10,400 bases of DNA from DATARH01 sp035504235 (lineage in GTDB: Bacteria; Pseudomonadota; Alphaproteobacteria; ATCC43930; CGMCC-115725), in assembly GCA_035504235.1 (NCBI GenBank), contig DATJSH010000077.1, positions 1 to 10,400 of the forward strand, given 5' to 3'. Positions within the stretch are counted from its first letter, which is position 1. The number at the start of each line of letters is the position of its first letter. The translations under genes and the position numbers were made by a program. The notes beneath the pieces were generated by a model, which worked only from the letters and a program-made list of their open reading frames with translations, ran no database searches and had not been told where the DNA came from. Below, in pieces: positions 1 to 7,404 of this stretch.

Positions 1-627
1 GCCAAGATGGGGCTGCGCGGCGGCGACCTCGCCTTCAAGCGGATGACCCCGCCGCTCTATACCGACCTCTGGTTCCCGCTTTGGGAGGCGGCCGCCGAAT
101 GCCGCTTCCCGATCTCGTTCCACTCGACCGGGTTCAAGGCGCTGCGCGCCCCCGACAACGCCGAGCAGGAGCAGAAATATTTAATGCAGTGGCGGCTCGT
201 GCGCTCGGCTCTCTTTCAGCTCGACACGATGGAGGTCTTGGCCTCGATCCTCGCCTCGGGCGCCTGCGAGAAATATCCCGACTTCAACTTCATCCTCGGC
301 GAATCGGGCGTGACCTGGCTGCCCTATGTCTTCGACCGCTGTGACACCGAATATCACGACCGGGCGCGCAGTCTCGGCTTCAAGATGAAGCCGTCGGACT
401 ATTTCCGCCGCCAGGGCTTTGTGACCTATCAGCAGGACAAGTATCTTGAGCCGATCGTCCCGCTGATCGGCGAGGACAACATCATCTGGGGCGCCGATTA
501 TCCGCACCCCGATTGCATCTGGCCGAACTCGAAGGCGACGCTGGAACAGAACCTCGCCGGGTTCTCCAAGGCGACGCAGAAGAAGATCGTCCACGACAAC
601 GTGGTGCGGCTCTACGGGCTGAATTAG
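1..627 (+). CDS. Amidohydrolase family 2 protein (COG2159-like), C-terminal part; 5' end outside window
   Basis: Open from the first base (codons begin at base 1), stop TAG at 625-627, giving 208 visible residues. The fold is the metal-dependent TIM-barrel hydrolase family that includes aminocarboxymuconate semialdehyde decarboxylase and gamma-resorcylate decarboxylase. Visible family motifs: a strand ending in FHSTG (His codon at 121-123, a likely metal ligand or active-site His), then GESGVTWLPYVFDR, then the diagnostic C-terminal WGADYPHPDCIWP (Asp codon 496-498, the usual metal-binding Asp; His codon 505-507). The tail NVVRLYGLN is the standard family ending. Probably 150-200 N-terminal residues, including the first metal ligands, lie upstream. 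A methyltransferase follows after 22 bp on the same strand, so co-transcription is plausible. The substrate cannot be told; cytoplasmic hydrolysis or non-oxidative decarboxylation of a cyclic or aromatic acid is typical. Family certain, specific reaction unknown. Confidence 0.88.
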   Translation, partial: AKMGLRGGDLAFKRMTPPLYTDLWFPLWEAAAECRFPISFHSTGFKALRAPDNAEQEQKYLMQWRLVRSALFQLDTMEVLASILASGACEKYPDFNFILGESGVTWLPYVFDRCDTEYHDRARSLGFKMKPSDYFRRQGFVTYQQDKYLEPIVPLIGEDNIIWGADYPHPDCIWPNSKATLEQNLAGFSKATQKKIVHDNVVRLYGLN

Positions 628-649
628 CGGCCTTGCTCTAATATGGGTT

Positions 650-1435
650 ATGGCCGCGCCTTACGCGAACACGCTGAACCCTGACGGGACACCCGCACCC
701 TATGGCCGAGCGTTCTATCGAGCGCTCGGCGAGAGTTCCGAGAAGTCGGCGCGGCGTATCGTGCCGATGCTACTGGAGCTAGCGCCGGCCGCCAGCATCG
801 TCGATATCGGCTGCGGTGTGGGGAGCTGGCTCGCCGCCTTTCGCGAGGCCGGGATCAACGACGTGCTCGGGCTCGACGGCCCGTGGGTCGATGATGCGGC
901 GCTGAAGATCCCGCTGGCGAATTTTCGGCGCGCTCGGCTCGACCAGCCGCTTGATATCGCCCGCCGGTTTGAGCTCGCGATCTGCGTCGAGGTCGCCGAG
1001 CATCTGCCGGCCGAGCGTGCGGCGCCCTTGGTCGCCGAGCTGGCCGGGCTGGCGCCGCTGGTGCTGTTTTCCGCGGCGGTGCCGGGGCAGGGCGGCACGG
1101 AGCACGTCAACGAGCAGTGGCCCGGGTATTGGGCGGCGCTGTTCGCCGCGCACGGCTATCGGGCGATCGACGCGTTTCGCCGGCCGCTGTGGGACGATGC
1201 CGACACCGCCTTCTGGTACAAGCAGAACCTGCTGCTCTATGCGAATGCCGCGGCGCTAAACGGCAATCCGGGGCTTGCCGCCGCCGCGGCTGCGACACCC
1301 GAGGAGCCGATCGCGCTCGTCCACCCCGAGCTCTACCGCATGATGATGCGCCGTGCGCGGCCGCGCATCGGTCGTTGGCTGAAGATGGCGCCCGAGGTCG
1401 TGAGACGCAGCCTCGGACGCAAGACGAAGGGTTAG
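650..1435 (+). CDS. Class I SAM-dependent methyltransferase, 261 aa
   Basis: ATG at 650, stop TAG at 1433-1435. The Rossmann-fold SAM site is clear: motif I VDIGCGVGSW at residues 51-60, an acidic residue ending strand 2 in GLDGPWVD (residues 74-81), and post-motif CVEVAEHLP at residues 112-120, which is the form seen in Methyltransf_23-type enzymes. A histidine/aromatic segment, EHVNEQWPGYW (residues 151-161), is typical of a subgroup acting on small molecules, lipids or sugars, but the substrate cannot be named. The C-terminal third is Ala-rich, then strongly basic (RRARPRIGRWLK and RRSLGRKTKG), and may contact a membrane or polyanion; this is inference. The Shine-Dalgarno is poor (only GGGT just before the ATG), and the gene lies 22 bp after the amidohydrolase, so translation may depend on readthrough from upstream. 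Its stop codon overlaps that of the convergent CMD-family gene. Confidence 0.87.
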   Translation: MAAPYANTLNPDGTPAPYGRAFYRALGESSEKSARRIVPMLLELAPAASIVDIGCGVGSWLAAFREAGINDVLGLDGPWVDDAALKIPLANFRRARLDQPLDIARRFELAICVEVAEHLPAERAAPLVAELAGLAPLVLFSAAVPGQGGTEHVNEQWPGYWAALFAAHGYRAIDAFRRPLWDDADTAFWYKQNLLLYANAAALNGNPGLAAAAAATPEEPIALVHPELYRMMMRRARPRIGRWLKMAPEVVRRSLGRKTKG

Positions 1436-2037
1436 AGCCCGGGCAATCCGGGCTTCTGGCCGGGGTCGAGCTGCATGTCGAAGGCGGTGAGGAGAGCGGC
1501 GGTCGCGGCGTAATTGCCCATCAGTGCGACGAGATCGACGAGCTTGCGCCGGCCGAACCGAGCGAGGCAGCGACCGAAGGTGGCTGACGATACTTTGCGC
1601 GCGCCGAAAATCTCGCGGCCGAGCGCGATGACGGCCGCGTCGGCCTCGGCGACGCCGGCGAGACCGCGGCGATAACGGACGATGTCGATCAGCTCGGACG
1701 CGACGCCCTCGCGCAGCGCTTCCGCCTCATGCGCCGCCCATTCGAACTGGCTGTCGAGCTCGCGCGCGGTGACGAGGATCGCCAGCTCGCGCAGCCGCCC
1801 GCCGATCTCGGACTCGAACCGCAGATAGTGATTGAGCGGCCGCGAGACGCGGGACAGCGCCGGGCTGTGCAGCTGGATGCCGCCCGGCCCGCGCAGACCG
1901 CGAAGGTTTTGGGCGCTGGTGTTGGCCAGCCGGTCGTAGGTCGCCTGCGCTTCGGGGCTGAGCTCGTCGCGTTTGGGTAGCGGCAGGCGGCAGCCGGACT
2001 GAGGATCGATGTCTTCCGGATAAGTAGGGTCGGCCAT
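1432..2037 (-). CDS. Carboxymuconolactone decarboxylase (CMD) family protein, 201 aa
   Basis: Start ATG at 2037-2035, chosen over an in-frame ATG at 2070 because AAGGGGAATCTG directly precedes it and supplies a Shine-Dalgarno, and because the extra 11 residues are encoded inside a palindromic repeat. Stop TAA at 1434-1432. The all-helical CMD/AhpD-like domain is recognised by RELAILVTARELDSQFEW-AAHEAEALREGV (residues 83-112) with Glu99, Trp100 and His103, the proton-relay-like positions of this subfamily, and by a C-terminal RKLVDLVALMGNYAATAALLTAF helix. There is no CxxC pair, so AhpD-type disulfide peroxidase chemistry is not expected. True 4-carboxymuconolactone decarboxylases (PcaC) are shorter, about 130 residues; this longer form belongs to the broadly distributed, mostly uncharacterised group. 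It lies 110 bp downstream of pyruvate kinase on the same strand. Family sure, reaction unknown. Confidence 0.87.
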   Translation of the reverse strand: MADPTYPEDIDPQSGCRLPLPKRDELSPEAQATYDRLANTSAQNLRGLRGPGGIQLHSPALSRVSRPLNHYLRFESEIGGRLRELAILVTARELDSQFEWAAHEAEALREGVASELIDIVRYRRGLAGVAEADAAVIALGREIFGARKVSSATFGRCLARFGRRKLVDLVALMGNYAATAALLTAFDMQLDPGQKPGLPGL

Positions 2038-2042
2038 CAGAT

Positions 2043-2048
2043 TCCCCT
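2043..2048 (-). promoter_or_regulatory. Shine-Dalgarno of the CMD-family gene
   Basis: Read on the minus strand, AGGGGA lies 5 bases before the ATG at 2037. It decides the start against the upstream in-frame ATG at 2070. It immediately follows the GC-rich stem at 2049-2069. Confidence 0.6.
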
Positions 2049-2119
2049 TGGCCGGACTTGATCCGGCCATCCATGAATAGGTTGGCGCTATTCGTAGACC
2101 CGCTGGTCAAGCCTGCGGG
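2049..2119. repeat. Cluster of three consecutive inverted repeats (REP/BIME-like palindromic element)
   Basis: Three hairpin-forming inverted repeats fill the pyruvate kinase-CMD gap. (1) 2049-2056 TGGCCGGA pairs with 2062-2069 TCCGGCCA around the loop CTTGA (perfect 8 bp). (2) 2075-2080 GAATAG pairs with 2088-2093 CTATTC around GTTGGCG, extendable by a T-G wobble and an A-T pair. (3) 2099-2106 CCCGCTGG pairs with 2112-2119 CCTGCGGG, with one T-T mismatch, around the loop TCAAG. The outer two carry complementary loop sequences (CTTGA and TCAAG) in opposite orientation, as in paired REP units. Palindromes of the type GGCCGG-CTTGA-CCGGCC are familiar as dispersed repeats in alphaproteobacterial genomes, as I recall them; copy number here cannot be tested from one window. 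Confidence 0.6.
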
Positions 2120-2124
2120 AGGGG

Positions 2125-2145
2125 AAAATATCACAGCTTTCGCTG
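2125..2145 (-). terminator. Possible weak intrinsic terminator after pyruvate kinase
   Basis: Just after the pyruvate kinase stop, the minus strand reads CAGC-GAAA-GCTG (2145-2134), a short stem closed by a GNRA-type tetraloop, followed after TGATA by TTTT (2128-2125). The stem is only 4-5 bp, so it would be a weak terminator or mere chance. Confidence 0.25.
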
Positions 2146-2147
2146 CT

Positions 2148-3566
2148 CTACCGATCGATCCAGGCGATGCGCAGGATGTTGGTGGCCCCGGGGGTGCCGA
2201 AAGGCACGCCGGCGGTGATCACGACACGCTGGCCGGGCCGGGCGATCTGCTCGCGATGGGCGGCGCGCACCGCCTTTTGCACCATGTCCGAAAAGCTCTT
2301 GATGTCGGTGCTGTGGACGCAGTGCGCGCCCCACAGCAAGGCCAGCCGCCGCGCGGTGCCAAGGTTTGGGGTCATCGCCAGGATCGGGACGCCGGGACGC
2401 TCGCGCGCGGCGCGCAGCGCGGTCGCGCCCGAGCTGGTGAACGAGACGATTCCCGCGGCGCCGACCGTCGCCGCGACTTGGCAGGCCGCGGCGCTGATCG
2501 CATCCGAGGCGGCGTGTTCGAACGCCGTGGCCTGGGTTCGCAAGGTCGCGAAATAGAGCGGGTCGGCCTGCACGCGTTGGGCGATGCGATCCATGATCGT
2601 GACCGCCTCGATCGGGTATTCACCGACCGCGGTTTCCGCCGAAAGCATCACGGCATCGGCGCCTTCGTAGACCGCGGTCGCGACATCCGACGCCTCCGCG
2701 CGGGTCGGGGTCGGGGCATTGATCATCGATTCGAGCATCTGCGTCGCGACGATGACCGGCTTCCCGGCCAGGCGGCAGGCATGGATGATCTGCTTCTGCA
2801 CGGTCGGCACGTCTTCCGGCGGCATTTCGACGCCGAGATCGCCGCGCGCCACCATCAGCGCGTCGGCGAGGTCGATGATCTCGTCAAGCCGGCGGATCGC
2901 CGAGGGCTTTTCCAGCTTCACGAGCAGCCCGGCGGCGCTGCCGATCAGCTTGCGGCCCTCGGCGACGTCCTCGGGACGCTGGACAAAGGAGAGCGCAATC
3001 CAGTCCGCGCCGTTTTCGAGCGCGAACGACAAATCGGCGCGGTCCTTGCCGGTGACCGCGGAGATCGGCAGCACGCAATGCGGGACATTGACGCCTTTGT
3101 GGTTCGACAATGTGCCGCCGACCAGGCATTCGGTCTCGGCGAAATCGGGTCCGCAATCGACGACCTTGAGCCGTACCTTGCCGTCGTCGATCAGCAGCTC
3201 GTTGCCGGGCTGCAACGCACGGAACACCTCGGGGTGCGGCAGCGGCGCGCGATCTTTGTCGCCGAGCTTGTCGTCGAGATCGAGGCGGAAGTCGGCGCCG
3301 GCGGGAAGTTGGACACGACCGTTGGCGAAGTTGCCCAGGCGCAGCTTTGGCCCTTGCAAATCGGCAAGGATGCCGACCGGCCGTCCGGTGTCGTGCTCGA
3401 CCCGGCGGATCGCGGCGAAGAGCTTCCTGTGGTCGTCATGCGTGCCATGACTGAAGTTGCAGCGGAAGACATCGACCCCGGCGTCGAACAGGGCGCGCAG
3501 CACCGTGAGGCTCGAGCTCGCGGGGCCGAGCGTCGCGACAATCTTGGCGCTGCGCTGCCGCCGCAT
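2148..3566 (-). CDS. pyk: Pyruvate kinase, 472 aa
   Basis: Catalyses PEP + ADP to pyruvate + ATP, the last step of glycolysis, in the cytoplasm. Start ATG at 3566, because GGAGG lies 9 bases upstream and MRRQRSAKIVATLGPAS is the normal family N-terminus; an ATG at 3641 would add 25 atypical residues and overlap the upstream gene. Length fits the family (about 470-480). Catalytic features: FRCNFSHG (Arg35, Asn37, Ser39, His40), DLQGPKLR (residues 69-76), ALSFV (191-195), VKLEK (Lys217, Glu219), the signature MVARGDLG (238-245, metal-binding Asp243), TQMLESM (275-281) and PTRAEASDVA, then the C-terminal domain ending TPGATNILRIAWIDR. Lys74 in GPKLR sits where K+-dependent enzymes carry Glu, so this is probably a K+-independent, PykA-like type (inference from known kinase groups). 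It lies 28 bp after glycerate 2-kinase on the same strand, an apparent operon like ttuD-ttuE. Confidence 0.97.
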   Translation of the reverse strand: MRRQRSAKIVATLGPASSSLTVLRALFDAGVDVFRCNFSHGTHDDHRKLFAAIRRVEHDTGRPVGILADLQGPKLRLGNFANGRVQLPAGADFRLDLDDKLGDKDRAPLPHPEVFRALQPGNELLIDDGKVRLKVVDCGPDFAETECLVGGTLSNHKGVNVPHCVLPISAVTGKDRADLSFALENGADWIALSFVQRPEDVAEGRKLIGSAAGLLVKLEKPSAIRRLDEIIDLADALMVARGDLGVEMPPEDVPTVQKQIIHACRLAGKPVIVATQMLESMINAPTPTRAEASDVATAVYEGADAVMLSAETAVGEYPIEAVTIMDRIAQRVQADPLYFATLRTQATAFEHAASDAISAAACQVAATVGAAGIVSFTSSGATALRAARERPGVPILAMTPNLGTARRLALLWGAHCVHSTDIKSFSDMVQKAVRAAHREQIARPGQRVVITAGVPFGTPGATNILRIAWIDR

Positions 3567-3575
3567 CGCCGGCTT

Positions 3576-3580
3576 CCTCC
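3576..3580 (-). promoter_or_regulatory. Shine-Dalgarno of pyruvate kinase
   Basis: A full GGAGG on the minus strand, 9 bases before the ATG at 3566 and inside the 28-bp gap after the glycerate kinase stop. It settles the choice of start. Confidence 0.7.
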
Positions 3581-3594
3581 CGCGCTCCGCGCGC

Positions 3595-4941
3595 TCAGCG
3601 AGGCTGAGAGAGGACGAGGATGGCGCGAAAGTCGTTGACATTGGTCAGTGTCGGCCCGGTGACGACAAGATCGCCAAGTGCATCGAAAAACCCCCAGGCA
3701 TCGTTTTCCGCCAGTTTCGTCTTGATCGCGACGCCCTTGGCGGCGGCGCGTGCGATGCTATCTGGCAATAAAATCGCTCCGGCATTGTCTTCCGTTCCGT
3801 CGATTCCGTCAGTATCGCACGCAATCGCGGCGATGCCCGGCGCGCCGTCGAGCGCCGCCGCCAGCGACAGGAGGAACTCGCTGTTGCGCCCGCCGCGGCC
3901 CTGGCCGCGCACCGTCACCGTCGTCTCGCCGCCGGAGAGCAGCACCGCCGGCAGCCGCACGGGATCGGCGCCCACGCGCAGCCGCCGGTCGCGAAGCTGC
4001 AAGGCAATTGCGGCATGCATGAGGCCGATATCGCGCGCCTCACCCTCGATGCGGTCGCTCAGCACGATCGGGATGATGCCTTGCGCCTGCGCGGCGTCGG
4101 CGGCGGCGGCCAACGCCTGCTGCGGACTGGCGATCAAGGCGTAGCTTGCGTTGGCAAAGGTCGCATCGCCGGTCTTTGGCGTCTCATTGGAGGCGGTGGC
4201 GAGGTGAGCGATGACCGAAGCCGGCTCGGCGATCTGGTACTTCGCCAGCACCGCGCGCGCATCGGCAAATGTCGAGGGATCGGGCACGGTAGGACCGGAC
4301 GCAATGACCGCGGGGTCGTCGCCCGGCACATCGGAGATCGCCAGGGTCACGACACGGGCGGGCGCGGCGGCGGCGGCGAGCCTGCCGCCTTTGATCGCCG
4401 AGAGATGCTTTCTGACCGTGTTGATCTCACCGATCGTCGCGCCGCAGCGCAAAAGCGCGCGGGTCACCGCCTGCTTGTCTTCAAGCGTCAGGCCCGGCGC
4501 GGGCAGAGCGAGCAGCGCCGAACCGCCGCCGGAGACGAGAAACACCAACTGGTCGTCAGGCCCGAGGCCGCGCGCGAGATCGAGAATGCGGCGCGCCGCA
4601 TCCTGTCCGGCCGCGTCGGGCACGGGATGACTTGCCTCGACGATCTCGATCCGCTCGCACGACGCGGCGTGCCCGTGCCGGGTCACGACGAGGCCGTCGA
4701 GCTTGCCTGGCCAGAGCTCTTCGAAGGCGCGCGCCATCGCGGCCGACGCTTTGCCGGCGCCGACGACGACCGTCCGCCCAGGCACCGGGGCCGGCAGCGC
4801 CGTCGCGATCCCCTGGCAGGGATCGGCTGCCGCCAGCGCGGCGTTGAACAAGGCGCGCAAGAAATTCCCGGGAGAATCCTGGGGCGCGACGCGATCGCGC
4901 GGGTTCACGTCTCGATTCCGTCTTGCCAATCCCGGCACCAT
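3595..4941 (-). CDS. gckA: Glycerate 2-kinase, MOFRL/DUF4147 family (TtuD/GckA-like), 448 aa
   Basis: Phosphorylates D-glycerate with ATP to 2-phosphoglycerate, feeding serine-cycle, tartrate, glycolate or glyoxylate carbon into lower glycolysis. Start ATG at 4941 has no clear ribosome site; a GTG at 4908 (residue 12) is a possible alternative nearer the usual N-terminus, which begins shortly before FLRALFNAALAAADP. Stop TGA at 3597-3595. Family features in order: VVVGAGKASAAM with Lys64, VTRHGHA (87-92), SHPVPDA (104-110), VSGGGSALLALP (136-147), EINTVRKHLSAIKGGRLA (172-189), SDVPGDDPAVIASGPTVPDP (203-222), then the C-terminal MOFRL domain LLSGGETTVTV-GQGRGGRNSEFLL (334-358) and ACDTDGIDGTEDNAGA (374-389), ending TGPTLTNVNDFRAIL. 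Homologues were long labelled hydroxypyruvate reductase (TtuD), but there is no NAD(P)-binding Rossmann motif here, which supports kinase. Likely co-transcribed with pyk; enolase is needed between the two reactions and is not in the window. Confidence 0.93.
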   Translation of the reverse strand: MVPGLARRNRDVNPRDRVAPQDSPGNFLRALFNAALAAADPCQGIATALPAPVPGRTVVVGAGKASAAMARAFEELWPGKLDGLVVTRHGHAASCERIEIVEASHPVPDAAGQDAARRILDLARGLGPDDQLVFLVSGGGSALLALPAPGLTLEDKQAVTRALLRCGATIGEINTVRKHLSAIKGGRLAAAAAPARVVTLAISDVPGDDPAVIASGPTVPDPSTFADARAVLAKYQIAEPASVIAHLATASNETPKTGDATFANASYALIASPQQALAAAADAAQAQGIIPIVLSDRIEGEARDIGLMHAAIALQLRDRRLRVGADPVRLPAVLLSGGETTVTVRGQGRGGRNSEFLLSLAAALDGAPGIAAIACDTDGIDGTEDNAGAILLPDSIARAAAKGVAIKTKLAENDAWGFFDALGDLVVTGPTLTNVNDFRAILVLSQPR

Positions 4942-5058
4942 TTCATATCGAGCGCGGCGGAAAGACCAGCGCTAGATCGGCGTGCCGTGTCGCAATATCG
5001 CGGGCTGCTCGCGCGACGCGGACCCCCGCCGGCCGCCGGCGCATATGGAGATGAACGA
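4942..5058. other. Divergent intergenic region between glycerate kinase and the HtrA protease
   Basis: These 117 bp must hold, or adjoin, the promoters of both divergent genes. The right half is very GC-rich (ccggccgccggc around 5029-5040). I see no convincing -35/-10 pair on either strand and no clear operator. Confidence 0.5.
5047..5050 (+). promoter_or_regulatory. Shine-Dalgarno of the HtrA-type protease
   Basis: GGAG lies 8 bases before the GTG at 5059. It supports this non-ATG start, at which the signal peptide begins. No in-frame ATG lies between here and the signal peptide. Confidence 0.6.
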
Positions 5059-6666
<1,608 letters not shown>

Positions 6667-6692
6667 GGGTCTCTACGGCTTCAGACCGGGGC

Positions 6693-7325
6693 TCAATACA
6701 GCGCGACGCGCGGGAAGGTCCAGCTTGTGCCTTTCGGACCGCTTTCCGCATAGACCCCGGGCGAGCCGCCATTGGCCGGCGGATGGGCGGTGATTGCAGT
6801 GATCCGCTGCCCGTTCACGAAGAAAGTCGCGGTGTTGCCGCTGGTCACGATCTCGATTTCGTTGGCGGCATTGGGCGCGGTATTGACCGCCGGCGCGGCT
6901 TGCGGCGGGACGACGGTCTGCCAGATGCCGTGGTTCAGGCGATCGATCGAGGCCTTGCCATCGAGGGTGATCGTCGCCGTATAGAAATTCTGCAGGTCCG
7001 AACCCCAGAACCACACGCCGACCGCGCCGACGGTGTCTTCATTGGCAGGTGTCGGCAGGGACGGCGGGTTGATCTCGCGGACACACCAGTCGCCTTGCGC
7101 GATGGTCAAGCTGGCGTTGGAGCGCCAGGCGCTGCCGCTGACCGGCGGGGTCAGCACCAGCCCGTTGGCGGTGAACGCCGCGACATTGTCCGGTTGCCCC
7201 CAGCCGGGATCGGCATTCTTGAAATTGTCCTCGAAGACCGGGTTGGTGGTCTTTTGGCAGGCCGAAGCGGCGCTTGCCGCGCAGCACAGCATCGCCAGAC
7301 TGACAGTTAAGAGTTTTACCGCCAC
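6693..7325 (-). CDS. Secreted protein of unknown function, possible LamG/concanavalin-like beta-sandwich, 210 aa
   Basis: I do not recognise a named family. GTG start at 7325 with GGGGG six bases upstream; the frame is open further back (to 7748), but only as antisense or overlap of the next gene. Stop TGA at 6695-6693. The N-terminus is a signal peptide: AVKLL, the hydrophobic core TVSLAMLCCAAS, and a cut near ASA|CQK. The Cys at +1 lacks a proper lipobox (Ala at -3), so lipoprotein status is doubtful. The mature part is rich in Trp, Asn, Thr and aromatic strands: VFEDNFKNADPGWGQPDN, VGVWFWGSDLQNFYTATI, NEIEIVTSGNTATFFVNGQ, PGVYAESGP. The pattern 'damaged/coated item, light strands, small ligand-like NGQR turn' of LamG or DUF1080-like jelly rolls fits, but no catalytic residues stand out. 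It has its own promoter candidate and lies convergent to the HtrA protease with a 26-bp gap. A periplasmic or surface carbohydrate-binding role is only a guess. Confidence 0.75.
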   Translation of the reverse strand: MAVKLLTVSLAMLCCAASAASACQKTTNPVFEDNFKNADPGWGQPDNVAAFTANGLVLTPPVSGSAWRSNASLTIAQGDWCVREINPPSLPTPANEDTVGAVGVWFWGSDLQNFYTATITLDGKASIDRLNHGIWQTVVPPQAAPAVNTAPNAANEIEIVTSGNTATFFVNGQRITAITAHPPANGGSPGVYAESGPKGTSWTFPRVALY

Positions 7326-7331
7326 TATCTT

Positions 7332-7336
7332 CCCCC
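7332..7336 (-). promoter_or_regulatory. Shine-Dalgarno-like GGGGG for the secreted protein
   Basis: Minus-strand AGGGGG differs by one base from AGGAGG and lies 6 bases before the GTG at 7325, supporting that start. Confidence 0.5.
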
Positions 7337-7352
7337 TACCGCGCGGAAGAAA

Positions 7353-7381
7353 ATTGTCGCCGAGCCGCCGGGCGCCGTCAA
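7353..7381 (-). promoter_or_regulatory. Sigma-70-like promoter for the secreted-protein gene
   Basis: On the minus strand, TTGACG (7381-7376, five of six to TTGACA) is followed after exactly 17 bases by GACAAT (7358-7353, four of six to TATAAT). Transcription would start near 7346, leaving a leader of about 20 bases that contains the ribosome site before the GTG at 7325. This is the best promoter-like pair I found in the window. GC-rich alphaproteobacterial promoters often have weak -10 boxes, so this remains a prediction. Confidence 0.45.
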
Positions 7382-7382
7382 A

Positions 7383-7404
7383 CCGCCGCGACACGAAGCG
7401 GCGG
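7383..7404 (-). terminator. Possible terminator hairpin after the oxidoreductase gene
   Basis: CCGCCGC (7383-7389) and GCGGCGG (7398-7404) form a perfect 7-bp GC stem with an 8-base loop, 25 bp past the oxidoreductase stop. Only TTT follows in the direction of transcription, so it would be a weak intrinsic terminator. Its end abuts the -35 box of the downstream gene. Confidence 0.35.

Noticed and set aside
2058..3638. A 526-codon open frame on the + strand
   Set aside because: It is exactly antisense to pyruvate kinase, has Arg/Gly/Asp-rich low-quality composition with no motif, and is a common by-product of high GC third-position coding.
3567..3641. Pyruvate kinase start at 3641 (25 extra residues)
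   Set aside because: It would overlap the glycerate kinase end by 47 bases, and the added Ser-rich residues are atypical, whereas GGAGG fits the ATG at 3566.
4922..4949. RpoH-like CTTG and CATAT elements upstream of the protease
   Set aside because: CTTG, 18 bases, then CATATC is a poor match in both boxes and spacing, and the first box lies inside the glycerate kinase coding region. Heat-shock control of HtrA is plausible, but this site does not show it.
4015..5058. Upstream extension of the protease reading frame by 348 codons
   Set aside because: It is antisense to glycerate kinase, shows no domain, and the real start at 5059 has a ribosome site and a signal peptide directly after it.
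6668..6687. Inverted repeat GGTCT/AGACC between the two convergent genes, as a bidirectional terminator
   Set aside because: The stem is only 5 bp with a 10-base loop and no T-run on either side.
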